This document shows positions 9,801 to 23,241 of a stretch of DNA of 64,000 nt, piece after piece. Under the pieces are notes generated by a model. It did not search any database. It saw only the letters and a list, made by a program, of their open reading frames with translations, and was not told the origin of the DNA. A program made the translations under genes and the position numbers. Source of the DNA: Phycomyces blakesleeanus NRRL 1555(-) (lineage: Eukaryota > Mucoromycota > Mucoromycetes > Mucorales > Phycomycetaceae); the NCBI RefSeq assembly GCF_001638985.1, contig NW_017265149.1:863619-927618 (forward strand). Direction: 5' to 3'. Positions within the stretch are counted from its first letter, which is position 1. Each line of letters starts with the position of its first letter.

Positions 9801-12800
9801 GGGTAAGGCTGCCATATAATATTACAGCCTTTCATCGACTATACTTCAAATTATAGATATACACGACCAGTTCAAGCGTCATGTTATGATAATAGACAGG
9901 CTTGTACATCAACATTAATATCAGTACTTACAGGCATATCAAAGAATATATTTATACATGTGTGTGTACGTTCATTGCTCCAGTATTTAGTAGAGTCTAA
10001 TCGAACCGAGCATTTTGGGCTTGAGTGCAGCTTTAAGAATATAAAGCGTATTTAGTAAATTTCTAATTCGTTTCACTTGAGGCTCCTATAGATAATATCT
10101 GTTAATGTTATATGGTTGGTCACAGTATAAAATATTATAACGTTTTCTTTTATTCATATATTAATATGTGGTTTCAATCACAAATACACTTTAAAAATAT
10201 ATTCATTAGTTAATTGGGTTAGATTATAATGGATTAACCGTTAATAAAGATGCTTAAATACAACAGTATAGAAGAATTGATTTAAACAATTTCCCATGAA
10301 ACCATTTTTGCTACACTCAAGTCTAAGTTGTCTCACTTTGTTAAAAGTCTTAATAAATGCACACAGTTCTCTCTTTATTTTGCTAGATTTAGTTTACTCT
10401 ATATCTATACTTCCACCACTAAATGTAAATATAGGACAAAATATTTACACAAATGAAAACCATTATATTTTAGAGTACATATAGCGTTTAAAGTATCGTC
10501 CTAGGCTTCCCTAGTTTAGGATTTTCTAAAAAAATCTTGTTATCTAGACTTTGATATTGGAATAAAGCCCTTAATCTTTTTTCTTTATTTAGTCAATATA
10601 TTTTTTTGATTGAGACATGGGAGATAGCAAGCATACTTAATTACATGTTACAAGAAAATAAAAATTCTGCTTGATTACAAAATTAAGAAGAAGAAGAAGA
10701 AGAAAAGACAAGCTCACTTTATTAATTAGATGTATCTTTAAACTAAAAGTATTTTAGCCTTTAATAATAATAAGAACACATATATACAAGCACAGTCACA
10801 CACACGGTAATAGTAATAAACGCAAACCATCTAATATACTTTTGCTTTCTGTCACAAAAGTTTATTTTTCTTTTCTTTTTGACAAGCTTTTAAAGAATTA
10901 TATATTGGTAGCTGAACTACGTTCTTTAAAAGTTTTTATTACAGTTTAGTAAGCTACCTTTGGTAGTCTAAAGTCTATGACTGTACAACGCTATTCTTTC
11001 CTAGGTAAGCCTATAAGTGTCTAATGAATGATTGTGTATATTCACAATTAGTAATTTACCAAAAAAAATTGTAAAGCTAGGGGACTCAAAAAAGTGTCTG
11101 CCAGCAATTTCCTATACGATACATGTCAGGATGTCTATGCCGTGCAATGTCCAGAAAAGAATAAGAGATTTCCGGGGAAAATGCCCTGGTCAACAATACA
11201 TATCAGACATAGAAGAGTAACGTATGTTCTTTTAAAAGAGATAGAAATAGAACACTTATATAGAAGTAAAGACATAATTATAAGGTTATTAAAATATTTT
11301 TACTTTGCGAGCTTTGCTTATCCCAGACGCACTGATAATAAGTCTCTTATCTTATCATAGCGACTGAATATATATCTAATAGCCTTAATTTACACTCATA
11401 AAATACCTAATAATGTAGAATAAATTACAAGATAGCAAAGTTTGAAAGAAAGAAGATATAGACATCAGAAAGACGAAATAATCGGAAAACAAGCTTTGGA
11501 GGATTGGCGTTTGAGAAATCAGCTAATAAGTATGTCTAGTAATAATGTCTGCGAGATATATATTAAGATCGAACAAAACAAAACAGAGAAAAATAACCAG
11601 TAAGGAGGTGTTGAGGGACAACAAGGCCGGAAAATGATTCTAACAAAAATAAGAAAGTCAGGCTTGTAGTACAATTGACGGTGTTCATCGAAAGAATACT
11701 TTATATTATTGAGACTGAAGAATATGTATAGTAGAAACAATAATCAATATACACATACACATAGGTCATGATACTTAAAAGAAGTATATTTGTGTAAAAT
11801 AGAAAGAGAAGAAGAGGGTGTGACTTCACAAACCAAACCAAACCAAGAAAAAAAATAGGAGAAAAATAAGGTGGTCCTGAGTTAACAAGGAATAGTTACC
11901 AAACAGCTTTTCGCGTAACACTATAACGCGCACCCCACAGAGAAAACAATTTTTTATTATTCTTGACTTATCTTGAATTTCTACAATATTACTATTAAAG
12001 ATAATTCAGATATTTAGATTTTATAGTATAGTAAGCTACTAGATCTAGGATTTTATTTTTGTCAGTAAAATAAACCAATAGAATGTGGAATCTCTTTATC
12101 TCTCTTTAAAACTATAAACTAATATGTATCCTTTAACAAAAAACAAGTTGTTTCTTATTATTCTTATTTTTGTATTTCTTTTGTTGTTGACTTATACATA
12201 GCACCAATGCAGCCAATTATCTAGCTTTAGTATTTTACTGCGGCAGACAATGCTTTATTTCGTTTATTGTAATGTACTTTTTTTTTTAAAAAAAAAACTC
12301 GCTATAAATATATATATATATATATTCATTACCTTGGATACCATTGATTGATATGCTTTATATATGTATAGATAAATATACTTTCTACATACTGCTTAAA
12401 ATATTTGTACATTAATATTTACATATTGTAGCAAGATTTATTTCAGAGTTTATTCAAGCTGTTTATTTTTATTTAAAGAAAAAAGAAAATGTCTTCAAAT
12501 TGTCTATACATATCTAGACTTGCATAATATGTCAGTTGGCTTTCTATATTCAACACTCTACATGTGTTTGTACACAATCTTGACCGCAGTAAAAAATAGA
12601 TAGAATTAAATTAAACCAAAGATCGAATAATCACCCCAATTAGCAATTTTCTGCATTATTCGACTCTTTGTTTATACAAAGTCAAAGAGATCTAAACAAT
12701 TAGTGTTTTCAATATTATATTCTACAATATTGACTATTATATTATATAGACTACTTTTAAAAAAAATGAATATGATACTTGAGCAAGTAAATACTCATGT

Positions 12801-13338
12801 CAATAATAATCTTACTGCTACTACTATTACTACTGATATTAAACTTGTTTACTATACTTTTGTTGTTTTTATTTTTATTCTTTGGTTCAGATGGCCGACA
12901 TAGCTAATGAGCTCGCGTTATTATTTTGCTGCGGCAGGCACCACATTGATTTGTCTATTTACCGAATTTCACAAGCCGTAAACGTTTAGTTAGTCAAATG
13001 CAGTAAATAATATTGTGCCCGAACATAAAATATATAGCAAATACGACTATTCCTTTCAATACGGTCTTAATTGATCCGTCCCTTGTATACTTTAAATCAG
13101 GTACCCAACAAGGAAATACTTTAAAAATCAGAAGAAAAACCTTATAATTTATACATCAGATCAGCAAAGACGTACAAAGAAAAAAATGTAGCTGTATAAA
13201 TACTACTTGATCATATTTTTCCATTTGCTTTCCCAGATATAATTTCTTCTTTCTTTCTTTATCTCACTATATACATACCTTTATACTTATCTACCTACTT
13301 ATTTATATTCTTATAGCTATTAATTTCTGGGTATTGGG
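9801..13338. other. Gene-free AT-rich stretch upstream of the ABC transporter
   Basis: I found no coding region with codon structure, no tRNA box pair and no recognisable transposon. It contains microsatellites (gaagaagaag near 10690, an AT run near 12305), a T-run/A-run palindrome near 12280, and two short related segments near 12190-12270 and 12870-12960. The last 150 bases are CT-rich and TATA-poor, and probably include the ABC transporter promoter and leader. Confidence 0.5.
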
Positions 13339-16300
13339 ATGTCAGACAATATACATACCAACCCAAGCCCAACAGACACCGAGAAATACGAAGCTCATCG
13401 TCGTTCATATGTCAATTCGGTTGATACCATAACTGAAGGTGCTGTTGGAGTGCGCGGAAGTTATGGCGAAACTGAAGTGAATACAGTTAACATCGAAGGT
13501 ACACAAATATATTCTGATACCGTAGTACCAGATCAAGAATTATGTACTAATATATATATATATATATACTATAACTTTATAGATGCCATTGATCAATATG
13601 AAGATCTCAAGCGAGAACTAACCACGCTTAGTTACAAGGCAAGCAATTCCGGGAAGCTCGAAGAAGGCACTGCCAAATCAGATGCCTTTGACCTCGACGA
13701 ATTCTTACACAGTGTCTCTTCATCTGCTGACAAAGCTGGCCATACAAAAAAGCACCTTGGTGTCATTTGGAAGAATCTTATTGTAAAGGTAAAAATAGAA
13801 GAAGAAAAAAAGAAAATAATAATAATTCATTTATATTCTTAATTAAATCTAACAATCTATTTCTTGGATTTTTTTTTCTTTTAGGGTGTTGCTGCTGAAG
13901 CCAATACTATCCCCACTGTCACCAGTTTTCCACTCGGATTTCTCCGCTCGTTGGCATCTTTGGTAACTAAACCAAAGGTTCCAGAAAGAGATATCCTTCG
14001 TAACCTCACAGGTTTCTGCAAAGATGGTGAGATGTTGCTTATTCTCGGTCGTCCCGGTGCTGGATGCACTACCCTTCTCAAGGTCATTTCCAACTTGCGC
14101 AAATCATACACCACCATTGAGGGCCAGGTGTCTTACGGAGGTATCGATCCAGTAACATTTTCCAACCACTACCGTGGCCAGGTCTGCTACAATGAAGAAG
14201 AAGATCAGCACTATCCCACACTTACTGCAAGGCAAACTCTTCAATTCGCACTGCGTACAAAGACCCCGGGATCAAGACTGCCCGACGAAACTAGACATGA
14301 CTTTGTGGACCGGGTTCTCTACATGCTCGGTAACATGCTTGGTCTAACCAAACAGATGGAAACAATGGTCGGAAATGCCTTTGTACGAGGTCTTTCCGGT
14401 GGGGAGCGCAAACGTCTCTCAATTGCCGAACAAATGACAACCGCCAGTACAATCAATTGCTGGGATTGCTCTACCCGTGGTCTCGACGCTGCCTCTGCCC
14501 TTGATTTTGTCCGATCTCTTCGCATCATGACAGACGTTCTTCACAAGACAACTGTCGCAACATTCTACCAGGCTTCCAACAGCGTCTTCAACCTCTTTGA
14601 CAAACTAATTGTTCTAGATGATGGTTACTGCCTTTACTTTGGCCCTGTAGAACACGCCAAGCCTTACTTTGAAAAAATGGGATTCTTTTGTCCTCCTCGA
14701 AAATCTACCCCCGACTTTTTAACTGGTATCTGTAATCCACTCGAAAGAGAATTTCAGCCTGGATACGAAAAATCTGTCCCACAGTTTGCACACGAGTTCC
14801 AAACCCATTACCTAGCGTCTGAAATATACCGATCCATGATGACTGAGTTGAAAGATTACGAGAACAAATTCACAAACGACAGCCAAGCACAAGTATTCAA
14901 ACAAGCCATGAATGAGGAACACCAAAAACGTGCTTCAAACAAGGGTCCCTTTATTGCATCTTTCTACCAACAAGTCCATGCTCTCTTGATCCGTCAGTAC
15001 CACCTAATCATCAAAGATCAGGAAGCTCTCTTTTCTCGATACGGCACTATCCTTATCCAATCTCTCATCACGGCCTCTTGTTTCTTCAAGCTTCCACTGA
15101 GTGGCACTGGCTCGTTCTCTCGAGGTGGTGCTCTGTTCTTTGCTGTTGTGTTTAATTCTTTTATTGCACAGAGTGAACTTGTTCGATTCTTGATGGGCCG
15201 TCCTGTTCTTGATAAACATAAGCAATATGCTCTCTATCGGCCTTCTGCATTTTACATTGCGCAAATGATTATGGATATTCCTTATGCAATTCTTCAAGGT
15301 AAGAAACAATATATTGATATATATTTATATATAGCATTAATCTAATTTGTTTTATTATAGTCACTCTATATTCTCTATGCTCTTACTTTATGATTGGTCT
15401 CAACTTAACTGCAGGAAAGTTTTTTACTTTCTTCATATTGCTGTTCTTTATCAATATGTCTATGAACGGTTTCTTCCGTATTTTTGGTGCAATTACCAGA
15501 AGTTTCTTTGTGGCCACCCAATTGGCTGGCTTTGTACTTATTGCAGTATTTACCTATGTTGGTTATAGTAAGTAACTGTTGCTATTTGTTATATACACAT
15601 ATATGTAAAGAATTCTTCATTTGCCTATTTATTTACTTACTTATTGGTCAATAGCTATTCCATATCTAAAGATGCATCCATGGTTGTACTGGCTTTACTG
15701 GGCTAATCCTTTGGCTTATGGATACAAGGCCCTATTGATTAATGAGATGAACGGCCAGGAGTACACTTGTGAAGGTCCCGGAAACGCTGTTCCCTATGGA
15801 CCTGGCTATGACAACTGGGACTACAAGGTCTGCACTATGGCTGGCGGTGTACCTGGCCAGAACTTTGTCAAGGGTGAGGCGTATTTACTCCAGGCACTCA
15901 CATATAGATCCTGGGAAGCCTGGGCGCCAGATTTTATTGTTGTCATTGTATACTTTATATTGTTTACCGTCCTCTGCGCCCTTGCTATGGAGTACATCGA
16001 CTCTAGCGGTGGTGGAAACACTACCAAGCTTTACATTCCCGGAAAGGCTCCCAAACCTCGGACTGATGAAGAAGAAAATGAACGCCGCAAGCGCCTTGCT
16101 AAGATCGCTGACGAAATGGACGGAATATCTACCGGCACTACCTTTTCGTGGCAGAATGTCAACTATACCGTTCCGATCCCAGGTGGCAACTTGCAGCTTC
16201 TCGATGGTATCAATGGTATTGTCAAGCCCGGTCATCTTACTGCTCTCATGGGGTCCTCTGGTGCAGGCAAGACTACCCTTTTGGATGTCTTGGCTCGTCG

Positions 16301-18032
16301 TAAGACCACCGGTGTGGTCGAAGGCAACATTGTTCTTAATGGCGAAGCACTTATGGACGACTTTGAACGTATTACTGGTTACTGTGAGCAGATGGACATC
16401 CATCAGCCTGCCGTTACTGTTCGTGAAGCCCTCCGTTTCTCTGCCTATCTTCGCCAAGACGAGTCTGTCTCAAAGGCTGAAAAGGATGAATATGTCGAAA
16501 AGATTATTCAATTGCTCGAGATGGAAGACATCGCCGATGCTCAGATTGGCATGGTCGAATTTGGATCTGGTATCTCTGTCGAGGAGCGAAAACGTCTTAC
16601 CATCGGTATGGAATTGGTCGGCAAGCCCCAGCTTTTGTTTTTGGATGAGCCCACCTCTGGTCTTGATGCTCAAAGCTCTTACAACATCATTCGTTTTATC
16701 CGCAAACTTGCTGATGCCGGTTGGCCCGTTCTCTGTACTATCCATCAGCCTTCTGCCATTCTTTTCGGTCACTTTGATCATCTCTTGCTACTCGTTCGTG
16801 GTGGAAAGACTGCCTACTATGGCGAGATTGGTTGTGATGCTCACACTATGATTGACTATTTCCAGTCTAATGGTGGCCCCATCTGTCCTCCTGCAGCCAA
16901 CCCTGCCGAGTACATTCTTGAGGTTGTTGGTGCCGGAACTGCCGGAAAGGCTACTCGCGACTGGTCCGAAGTCTGGGCAGGATCCAAAGAGGCCAAGGCT
17001 CTTGAGAACGAACTTGCGGATATCGCCCGCTCTGCCAATAAGAACCCTACCCGAGAGGCCCGTACCTATGCTGCTTCTCACTGGACCCAGTTCAAGCTTG
17101 TTCACAACAGAATGGCTCTAGCATACTGGCGCTCACCCGATTACAACTTTGGTCGTTTCTTGAACATTGTCTTGACTGCTCTCATTAACGGTTTTACTTA
17201 CTGGAAGCTTGGATCGTCTTCATCGGATATGCAGAATAAGCTCTTTGCTCTCTTCAGTACCTTTATTATGGCCATGACTTTAGTCATTCTCTCTCAGCCC
17301 AAGTTTATGACAGAACGCCTTTTCTTCCGCCGTGAGTATGCATCTCGCTATTACAGCTGGCTTCCGTGGGGTGTGTCGACTGTCTTGGTTGAGATTCCTT
17401 ATGTTTTTGTGTTTGCTGCCTCCTTCTTGTTCTGCTTCTACTGGACCACTGGCATGTCCAACACTGCCGAAGCTGGGGGCTACTTTTACATTATGGTTGT
17501 ATTCCTTGTTCTCTGGGCTGTCACTCTTGGTTTTGTTATTGCTGCCGCCTCTGAGCTTCCTACCATGGCTGCCGTTATTAATCCTCTGGTCATGTCTTTG
17601 CTCATTCTTTTCTGCGGTCTCATGCAGCCCGAGTCTGCTATGCCGACTTTCTGGAGAAGATGGATGTACTGGATCGATCCGTTCCACTACTATGTTGAAG
17701 GTCTTGCGGTAAACGAACTTGAACATCTGACGGTTGTATGCACAGACGACAATCTCCTCAAGTTCACTCCTCCCCCTGGTCAGACCTGCGGCCAATACAT
17801 GGCTAATTACTTCTCGTATGGAGGGCCCGGTTATATCGTTAACCCTGATGCTGTCCAGCCTGAACAATGTGGCTACTGCACTTATAATTCAGGTGCAGAA
17901 TACTACTCGACTGTTTATGGCTGGGATGCTGCTAACAAATGGCGCAACTTTGGCCTCATTATCTGTTTCTTTGTCTTTAATACCCTTGTGTTCCTTGGAT
18001 TGGTTTACTGGAAAAGAAAAGGAAAGCGGTAG
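13339..18032 (+). CDS. PDR/CDR-type full-size ABC transporter (ABC-G)
   Basis: This is a plasma-membrane multidrug efflux pump of the fungal PDR subfamily. Exons are 13339-13788, 13885-15298, 15361-15567 and 15655-18032, giving about 1482 aa with frames joining exactly. A 39-nt in-frame GT...AG segment (13544-13582) may be an extra intron, giving 1469 aa. The order is reverse, (NBD-TMD)x2. NBD1 has the PDR-specific Cys in Walker A (GRPGAGCTT, residue about 205), signature GLSGGERKR and the atypical Walker B INCWDCSTRGLD. NBD2 has a canonical Walker A (GSSGAGKTT, about 890), degenerate signature ISVEERKR and Walker B LLFLDEPTSGLD. These asymmetric changes mark PDR proteins with one degenerate ATP site. 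TMDs follow each NBD. The C-terminus ends in a basic KRKGKR. The substrate cannot be told from sequence. Confidence 0.95.
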
Positions 18033-19029
18033 ACTGATGGGGATCTTTAAAAAAACTAACTAACTATCTGTCTGCCTAAATAACTGAATTTATACATACA
18101 AACTAATACATATATAAGTACTATATGATTAATATTTCCTTTATTTTTACTTCTTTAAAAAAATAAACAAGGGCCATATGCAGTATGCTTCTATACGTGT
18201 AAGCATCTTAATATAATAATAGTAAAGCCTTTTTAATACCTATTATAGTTGTATATATTTCTGTCTTGAGTGTATGTATGCCTGTTTATATATATATAAA
18301 TATGCTTATTCATCAGTAATCTTACGGGGACGACGTCTCCTGGTGCGGTACGACGTTTGTATCTAACCGGACTAATTCATTGTAGCTACCTGTCGGGAGG
18401 GCCGATGCCTTTCTCTAATTCTTCAGGGAAAAATAGCGTGTCCTAAAAAAAGGTACACTTTATCAAAAGATAGTTATGCAGAAGATTATAAGGAGTTGTT
18501 GTCATTAAAGTGTGACGCAATATTGTTTGATATTTTACTATTTATTAGCCTTCTTACGCGTATTATGTCTTTCTCTTTCTTTTACATATTGTATCTATAT
18601 TACCCAAAAGTGGCCCAAGGTCTGTCATTGAAAAAAAAAGCCAAAACTAGTGTGAAAGCACCAACTGAAGTTATCAAATAGTCGTGCCAGAAGTAAAGGA
18701 TGAAGAACCCACCTTTTTCAAGACAAAAGTCAAAAAAGGTAAAATAAAATAAGAAAATAAAAATCTTCCACTTTTGTTTACCCTTTTCTTCAAAGATATA
18801 GAGTCACTCCATGGTGTTCTAGGCAAAGATCTTTGCAGAATGGGCACAACTTGTGGTCCAATATAATAAAAATGTCGTTTCCCACTAGGAAAATCGTGTC
18901 CCTAGAATTAGCGATGTTTCTTTTTTTTTCTAAGCTTGGAGCCAGAAACAAACCAAAAATCAAGCATAAATATCGAAATATACTCACCTTCAGCCAATAT
19001 ACATAAGGATACATCTTCTAAAAAATTGC
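18033..19029. other. Intergenic DNA 3' of the ABC transporter with possible coding debris
   Basis: The stretch contains the 3' UTR of the ABC gene, then a slightly GC-richer patch (18320-18430, ggggacgacgtctcc, tgtcgggagggccg) of unknown nature. An ORF tail at 18600-18680 is Lys-rich and may belong to the same decayed helicase as 19030-19155. No intact gene is visible. Confidence 0.4.
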
Positions 19030-19155
19030 TTCCCTTGGTATGATGATCTTAGAAAAGCTTTGACAAAGACATTTGACCTGTGTAGCTTCCACCTAAACCA
19101 ACTTAAAGCTGTAAACGCAACATTAAATGGAGAAGATGTGTTCGTGCTTATGTCG
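19030..19155 (+). pseudogene. Fragment of a RecQ-family helicase (motif 0 region)
   Basis: A 42-codon open stretch reads FPWYDDLRKALTKTFDL, then NQLKAVNATLNGEDVFVLMS, followed by GTAAGT. The pattern 'aromatic-FRxNQLEAINATLxGxDVFVLMPT' is the RecQ/BLM/Sgs1 motif 0 to motif I entry. Here the expected FR has become FH. The Walker A that should follow (PTGGGKS) is missing after the putative donor site, and no further helicase motifs appear downstream. I infer a decayed fragment of an Sgs1-like or telomere-linked RecQ gene. No full helicase is present nearby. Confidence 0.5.
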
Positions 19156-19353
19156 GTAAGTAGCAATCGGGTTCCCGAATAAGTAATCAGATTTACATCT
19201 AAGGTATCATTCTTAAGAAATCAATTGCGTTTGAACAACTCTTTCAATTAAAGAATCTATTTTCGAAATTACTTATCTTCTATTTCTGCATCTGCCTTTC
19301 TCTTAGACAGGTTTCTAACAGTTTGTTCGTCTTCCAAAAAAAAAATCTCAGTT

Positions 19354-19740
19354 TTTGTCGGCGAACTCAACATTGCTTTTGACGACCCAAATGCATTGGT
19401 AAATACTGAGCGCAAACTAATGACCATTGGAAAAGGGCAACGATCTTTAGCCACCTTAGCTAGTGAATATTGTTGAATTTCTGCAGATGTCTCATGAAAC
19501 GAGTCTACTCAGTGTACTATCTTTTACAAAGCACTAAACAAGGGAACCAAATAACAACCAGAATGAGCGAGCTTGTTGAAAAGAGTGCCGTAATTGGCAA
19601 CCATTTTCAAGAACGTCACCTAGAATGATCAAGAGGTTCCTTACCAATATTCCGCCTCGCTGTTTCATCTCATAAGCACCGATCGATTTCCGATACCAGC
19701 AAGTCCCTGCACAATCCAGTTTCCCGGTACTGAATGAAAA
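19354..19740 (+). pseudogene. Decayed Ty3/gypsy-type retrotransposon gag fragment
   Basis: Coding pieces in changing frames resemble a retrotransposon Gag domain in order: FDDPNALVNTERKLMTIGKG (the FxDPxxxxxAERKLxxLxQG block), a piece with ESTQCTIFYKALNKG (WDExxxxxxFxxGLxxxIK block), a basic/acidic linker, then RLFHLISTDRFP-like sequence. At least three frameshifts or stops separate them (TGA near 19474 and 19495, TAA near 19550). No protease, reverse transcriptase or integrase follows. It is a dead relic of an element otherwise lost. Confidence 0.5.
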
Positions 19741-20941
19741 CTAATGCACTCCGAGTAGCTCAAAGAAATTCCCCCTTGTCCCAAGCGAAAAGGGTCGTCA
19801 TCATCATCAACAGGACTTATTCTTGTACTGTGACCAACCTAACCACATGTTCAGCTAATTTCCTGCTAAAACCGTTTCGTCAATATCGACCTTTGAGTAA
19901 ATTGTATTTTTACTTTGTAAATTGCAGGATTAATTAAAGCATGAATTTGAATAAACACTGCTAAAATATAAGATACTTTTAGTAGCAGTAATACCGATTC
20001 TTTTCTACTCCAGCGCAGAGCCAAAAAAAATAAGGTCATAATACTATACATTCAACAAAAATGCTATTAGCTATTTTCTCATGATGTGTGGTACTTTTGG
20101 ATATATACATATATACAAAAAGTCGAATGAATTATATGCACTTTTGTTTTTTACAAAAAAATATAATAGACAAATAGGCTATTTTGACTACCCCCCAGAT
20201 TAGGTACAGGAAAAAAGAAAGAAAGAAAAAGAAAAGAAAAGAAACAGTGCGAAAACTGTTCTGTGATACAAGTGCAGGACAGAACCGAATATAGTCAGAC
20301 AGGGCAGAACAATGCAGGACACTACAGTGCAGGAAACTACACTGCACTGCACTACATCACAGTATAGTACAGAAAATTACGATTAAATAAAATAATAATA
20401 ATAATAATAAGCATACAATTGGTTTAGTTACAAAACCAAACTGTTCACAATCATATTTTATTGCGCACGGCCCACGTCTAATACTACAGGCTGTGCATAC
20501 TTGTGATGCCTTCCAAAAAGAAAGAAGACTTTTGGAGGACAATAATGGCAATAATAAGCATAATTTTATTATCATTATCATTACCATTACTACTGCTACT
20601 GCTACTGCTATTGCTACTATTACTATTATGTATATATTGTATTACACGGCATCTCCAATTCATATATATTAATATATTTTCTTTTTTCTTTTATTATTAT
20701 TTCTTTTCATAATTAATTAAAGACTGTGCATCGAGTAAAAAGGGGTGAAAGGGATGGGGGAGCGAAAAGGGATTTGGGTAGGAAAGAAGAAGGAGATGAT
20801 GTGAAAGATGATATTTTTTTCTGACATTGAAGAAAGAAAGAAAAGAAAGAAAGAATGAAAGAAAAGAATGAATGAAAGAAAAGAAAGAAAGGAGAGAAAG
20901 ATAGTGAAGAAGAAGACTATGTATATAGATATAGACAATCT
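19741..20941. other. Intergenic, low-complexity DNA
   Basis: This contains a patch of short gcaggacactac/ctacactgcactgcac repeats (20270-20360), trinucleotide runs (20390-20410, and 20590-20630 ctactgctactgctac) and a long purine-rich strand (about 20740-20930, gaaagaaagaaa with gggatgggggagcg). No gene is visible. The purine tract directly follows the stop codon of the minus-strand coiled-coil gene and so is its 3' flank. Confidence 0.5.
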
Positions 20942-22518
20942 TTAAGGGTGAGGAGGGTGCTGGGGTGGAGGCGAATGAATGCCAAAAAGCCCACCTGAAA
21001 TGCGTCTGGAAGGATCTCTTCTAGAAAGGCTACTAGACAATGAGTTGATTGAACCTATAAAAGAAATAAGGAAAAGCGGACGTAATCAATGAGCAAATAA
21101 TTTATGGTTGCGTAGGTGTATGTATATTCTTCTTTACCTGATCTAGATCGATTGATAGCGTGATCAGGGATAGCTTGCGGTGATACGGAGCTATGCGACG
21201 AAACTGAATGGTCATTAGCGTGTAAGATGGATCCGATAGTCGAGGAAGATGCGCTATTGTCGAGCTGGAGGGGAGGGATTGGGCTATTAAAATAACCAGA
21301 CGTCTTTTCAGATGTCAATGAACGCTGAGAAGAGGTGGAGGTCGATCGATTAGCCTGTGATATTATCATAATTTTTTATCATCATTCATTATAAATAAAT
21401 AAAATGATGGTTAGCAGCTGATCATTTTGTCTTGGAACTCCAAATTTACCCTAACATGTCTTCCAGGGGAAGGAGGTACTGAGCGAAAGACGGGAGGGAT
21501 TCTAAAGACGTGACCATGTACACAAATGATTGTTTAAGTTCAACAATCCATACACACACATAGAATAAATACAGCTACTAATATCATTTTATATTATATA
21601 TTTTTTTACCCTTCATCTGCTGGGATGTCATCGATAGGTAGGTTGTTCTCTTTACGAAGTTGAATTAATTCACTCTTGTACTTGTTGCACTGTTGATATT
21701 TTGCCATATCTATATATATATATATAAGACTATTAAGAGCCAAATGTCTATATCGTGCTTTTTTTCTTTATACAACAAGACTTGACTTACATTCTCTCTC
21801 CATTTCAACCGCTTTACTCTTAAGAACACCGACCTCCGCCTTTAGGACTTCAATAAGGCCTGTCGGAGGTGCTTCTCCGAGAGCACCGGGTGAGTGAGGG
21901 ATCCATTTCTTAGCACTAAAATTAATAGATAACAAATCAATAATAGGCTTCTATATATAAATATAAAAACTTACTTGAGGGATGGTGAAGTACCTGCACC
22001 AGTGATAGCCGGACTCATTGGTAAAGATCCTGGATTGGCCAGATCTGCGAGTCCATAAGAGGAATTGCGTGAAGGTGACTGAGACAAGGTTTGTTGCATT
22101 CGGAGTGAATCGAGCTGTTTCTGAAGTTTATTGACAATGTACTCCTGCTCCTGTTCTAGTGCATTTTCGAGGTCAATTTTCTCTTTCTGGAGCTAGATTT
22201 AATAAGCAGAAAAAATATATATATAAATAAGGGATAAATGAATCTAATTAGAAACCAAGATAATAATAATAATAATAATACATGTGTGTGAAATAACAAC
22301 ATAGACTTTGTCATGACATGCTTTCTACTTGAATTAACGTGACTTACCTGAGAAAGTTTCTTTTGGAGCATGTTTGTCAAATATTCTTCTTCTTGTTCAA
22401 CCTGAACCAATAATTCTCCTTTTTCTTTCTTTAACCCAGAGATACGTTTCAGTAGCTTATTTGAAATATATTCTTCTTCTTGTTCTGCCAATGCAGTCTA
22501 TACACACACACCGTTAAT

Positions 22519-22549
<31 letters not shown>

Positions 22550-23189
22550 CTTTCTTTCTAGTGTAGTATAGTTTACCATATCTACAGTCATTTGTCGTAA
22601 GAGCTGGTTGTCGTGTCTGAGGATATTGACGTGTCCTTGCTCCATTTCAAGTTCAAACTCAAGTTTTTTGATGCGCGCCTCCTGTGCCACGCATGTCTTG
22701 TGCAACTTTGTGGTTTCTTCCCGCAGAACATCCAAATCTTGAATATCCATCAAAATATCAATCTTTGAGATTGTATCGCTAGATAAATAGTAAAGGAATA
22801 ATAATATTAATATTAACAGCCATGTCAAGACGTTAAATAAAGGCGGTGTGTTTTTCTTATATACTATGTGTAATTATATATATATATATAGTGTGTGTAG
22901 TCTATATTATATTTACTAGCTTCCACATCCATAATCATCTCTATTTATTTCTCTATCTCTCTATCCACCAATCAATCAATCAGTTCATTAATCAATCAGT
23001 CAATCAATCTTACGTCTGTGAGCCTGATTGAAGTCTGTCCAAGGTAGCCTGAAAAGCTTTTGCGCGTAAGGCTAAGTCGGCTTCCAAAGATGCCTTGTCT
23101 TTACGAGCCTATTATTATCATTATCATTATTATTACTATTAGTTACTGTTACTGTTGTTATGTTTATTGTTGATTATTGATTATTGACT

Positions 23190-23241
<52 letters not shown>

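Noticed and set aside
15769..16851. 360-aa ORF overlapping the ABC transporter in another frame
   Set aside because: It is a shadow of the highly codon-biased transporter exon. The real frame carries all ABC motifs.
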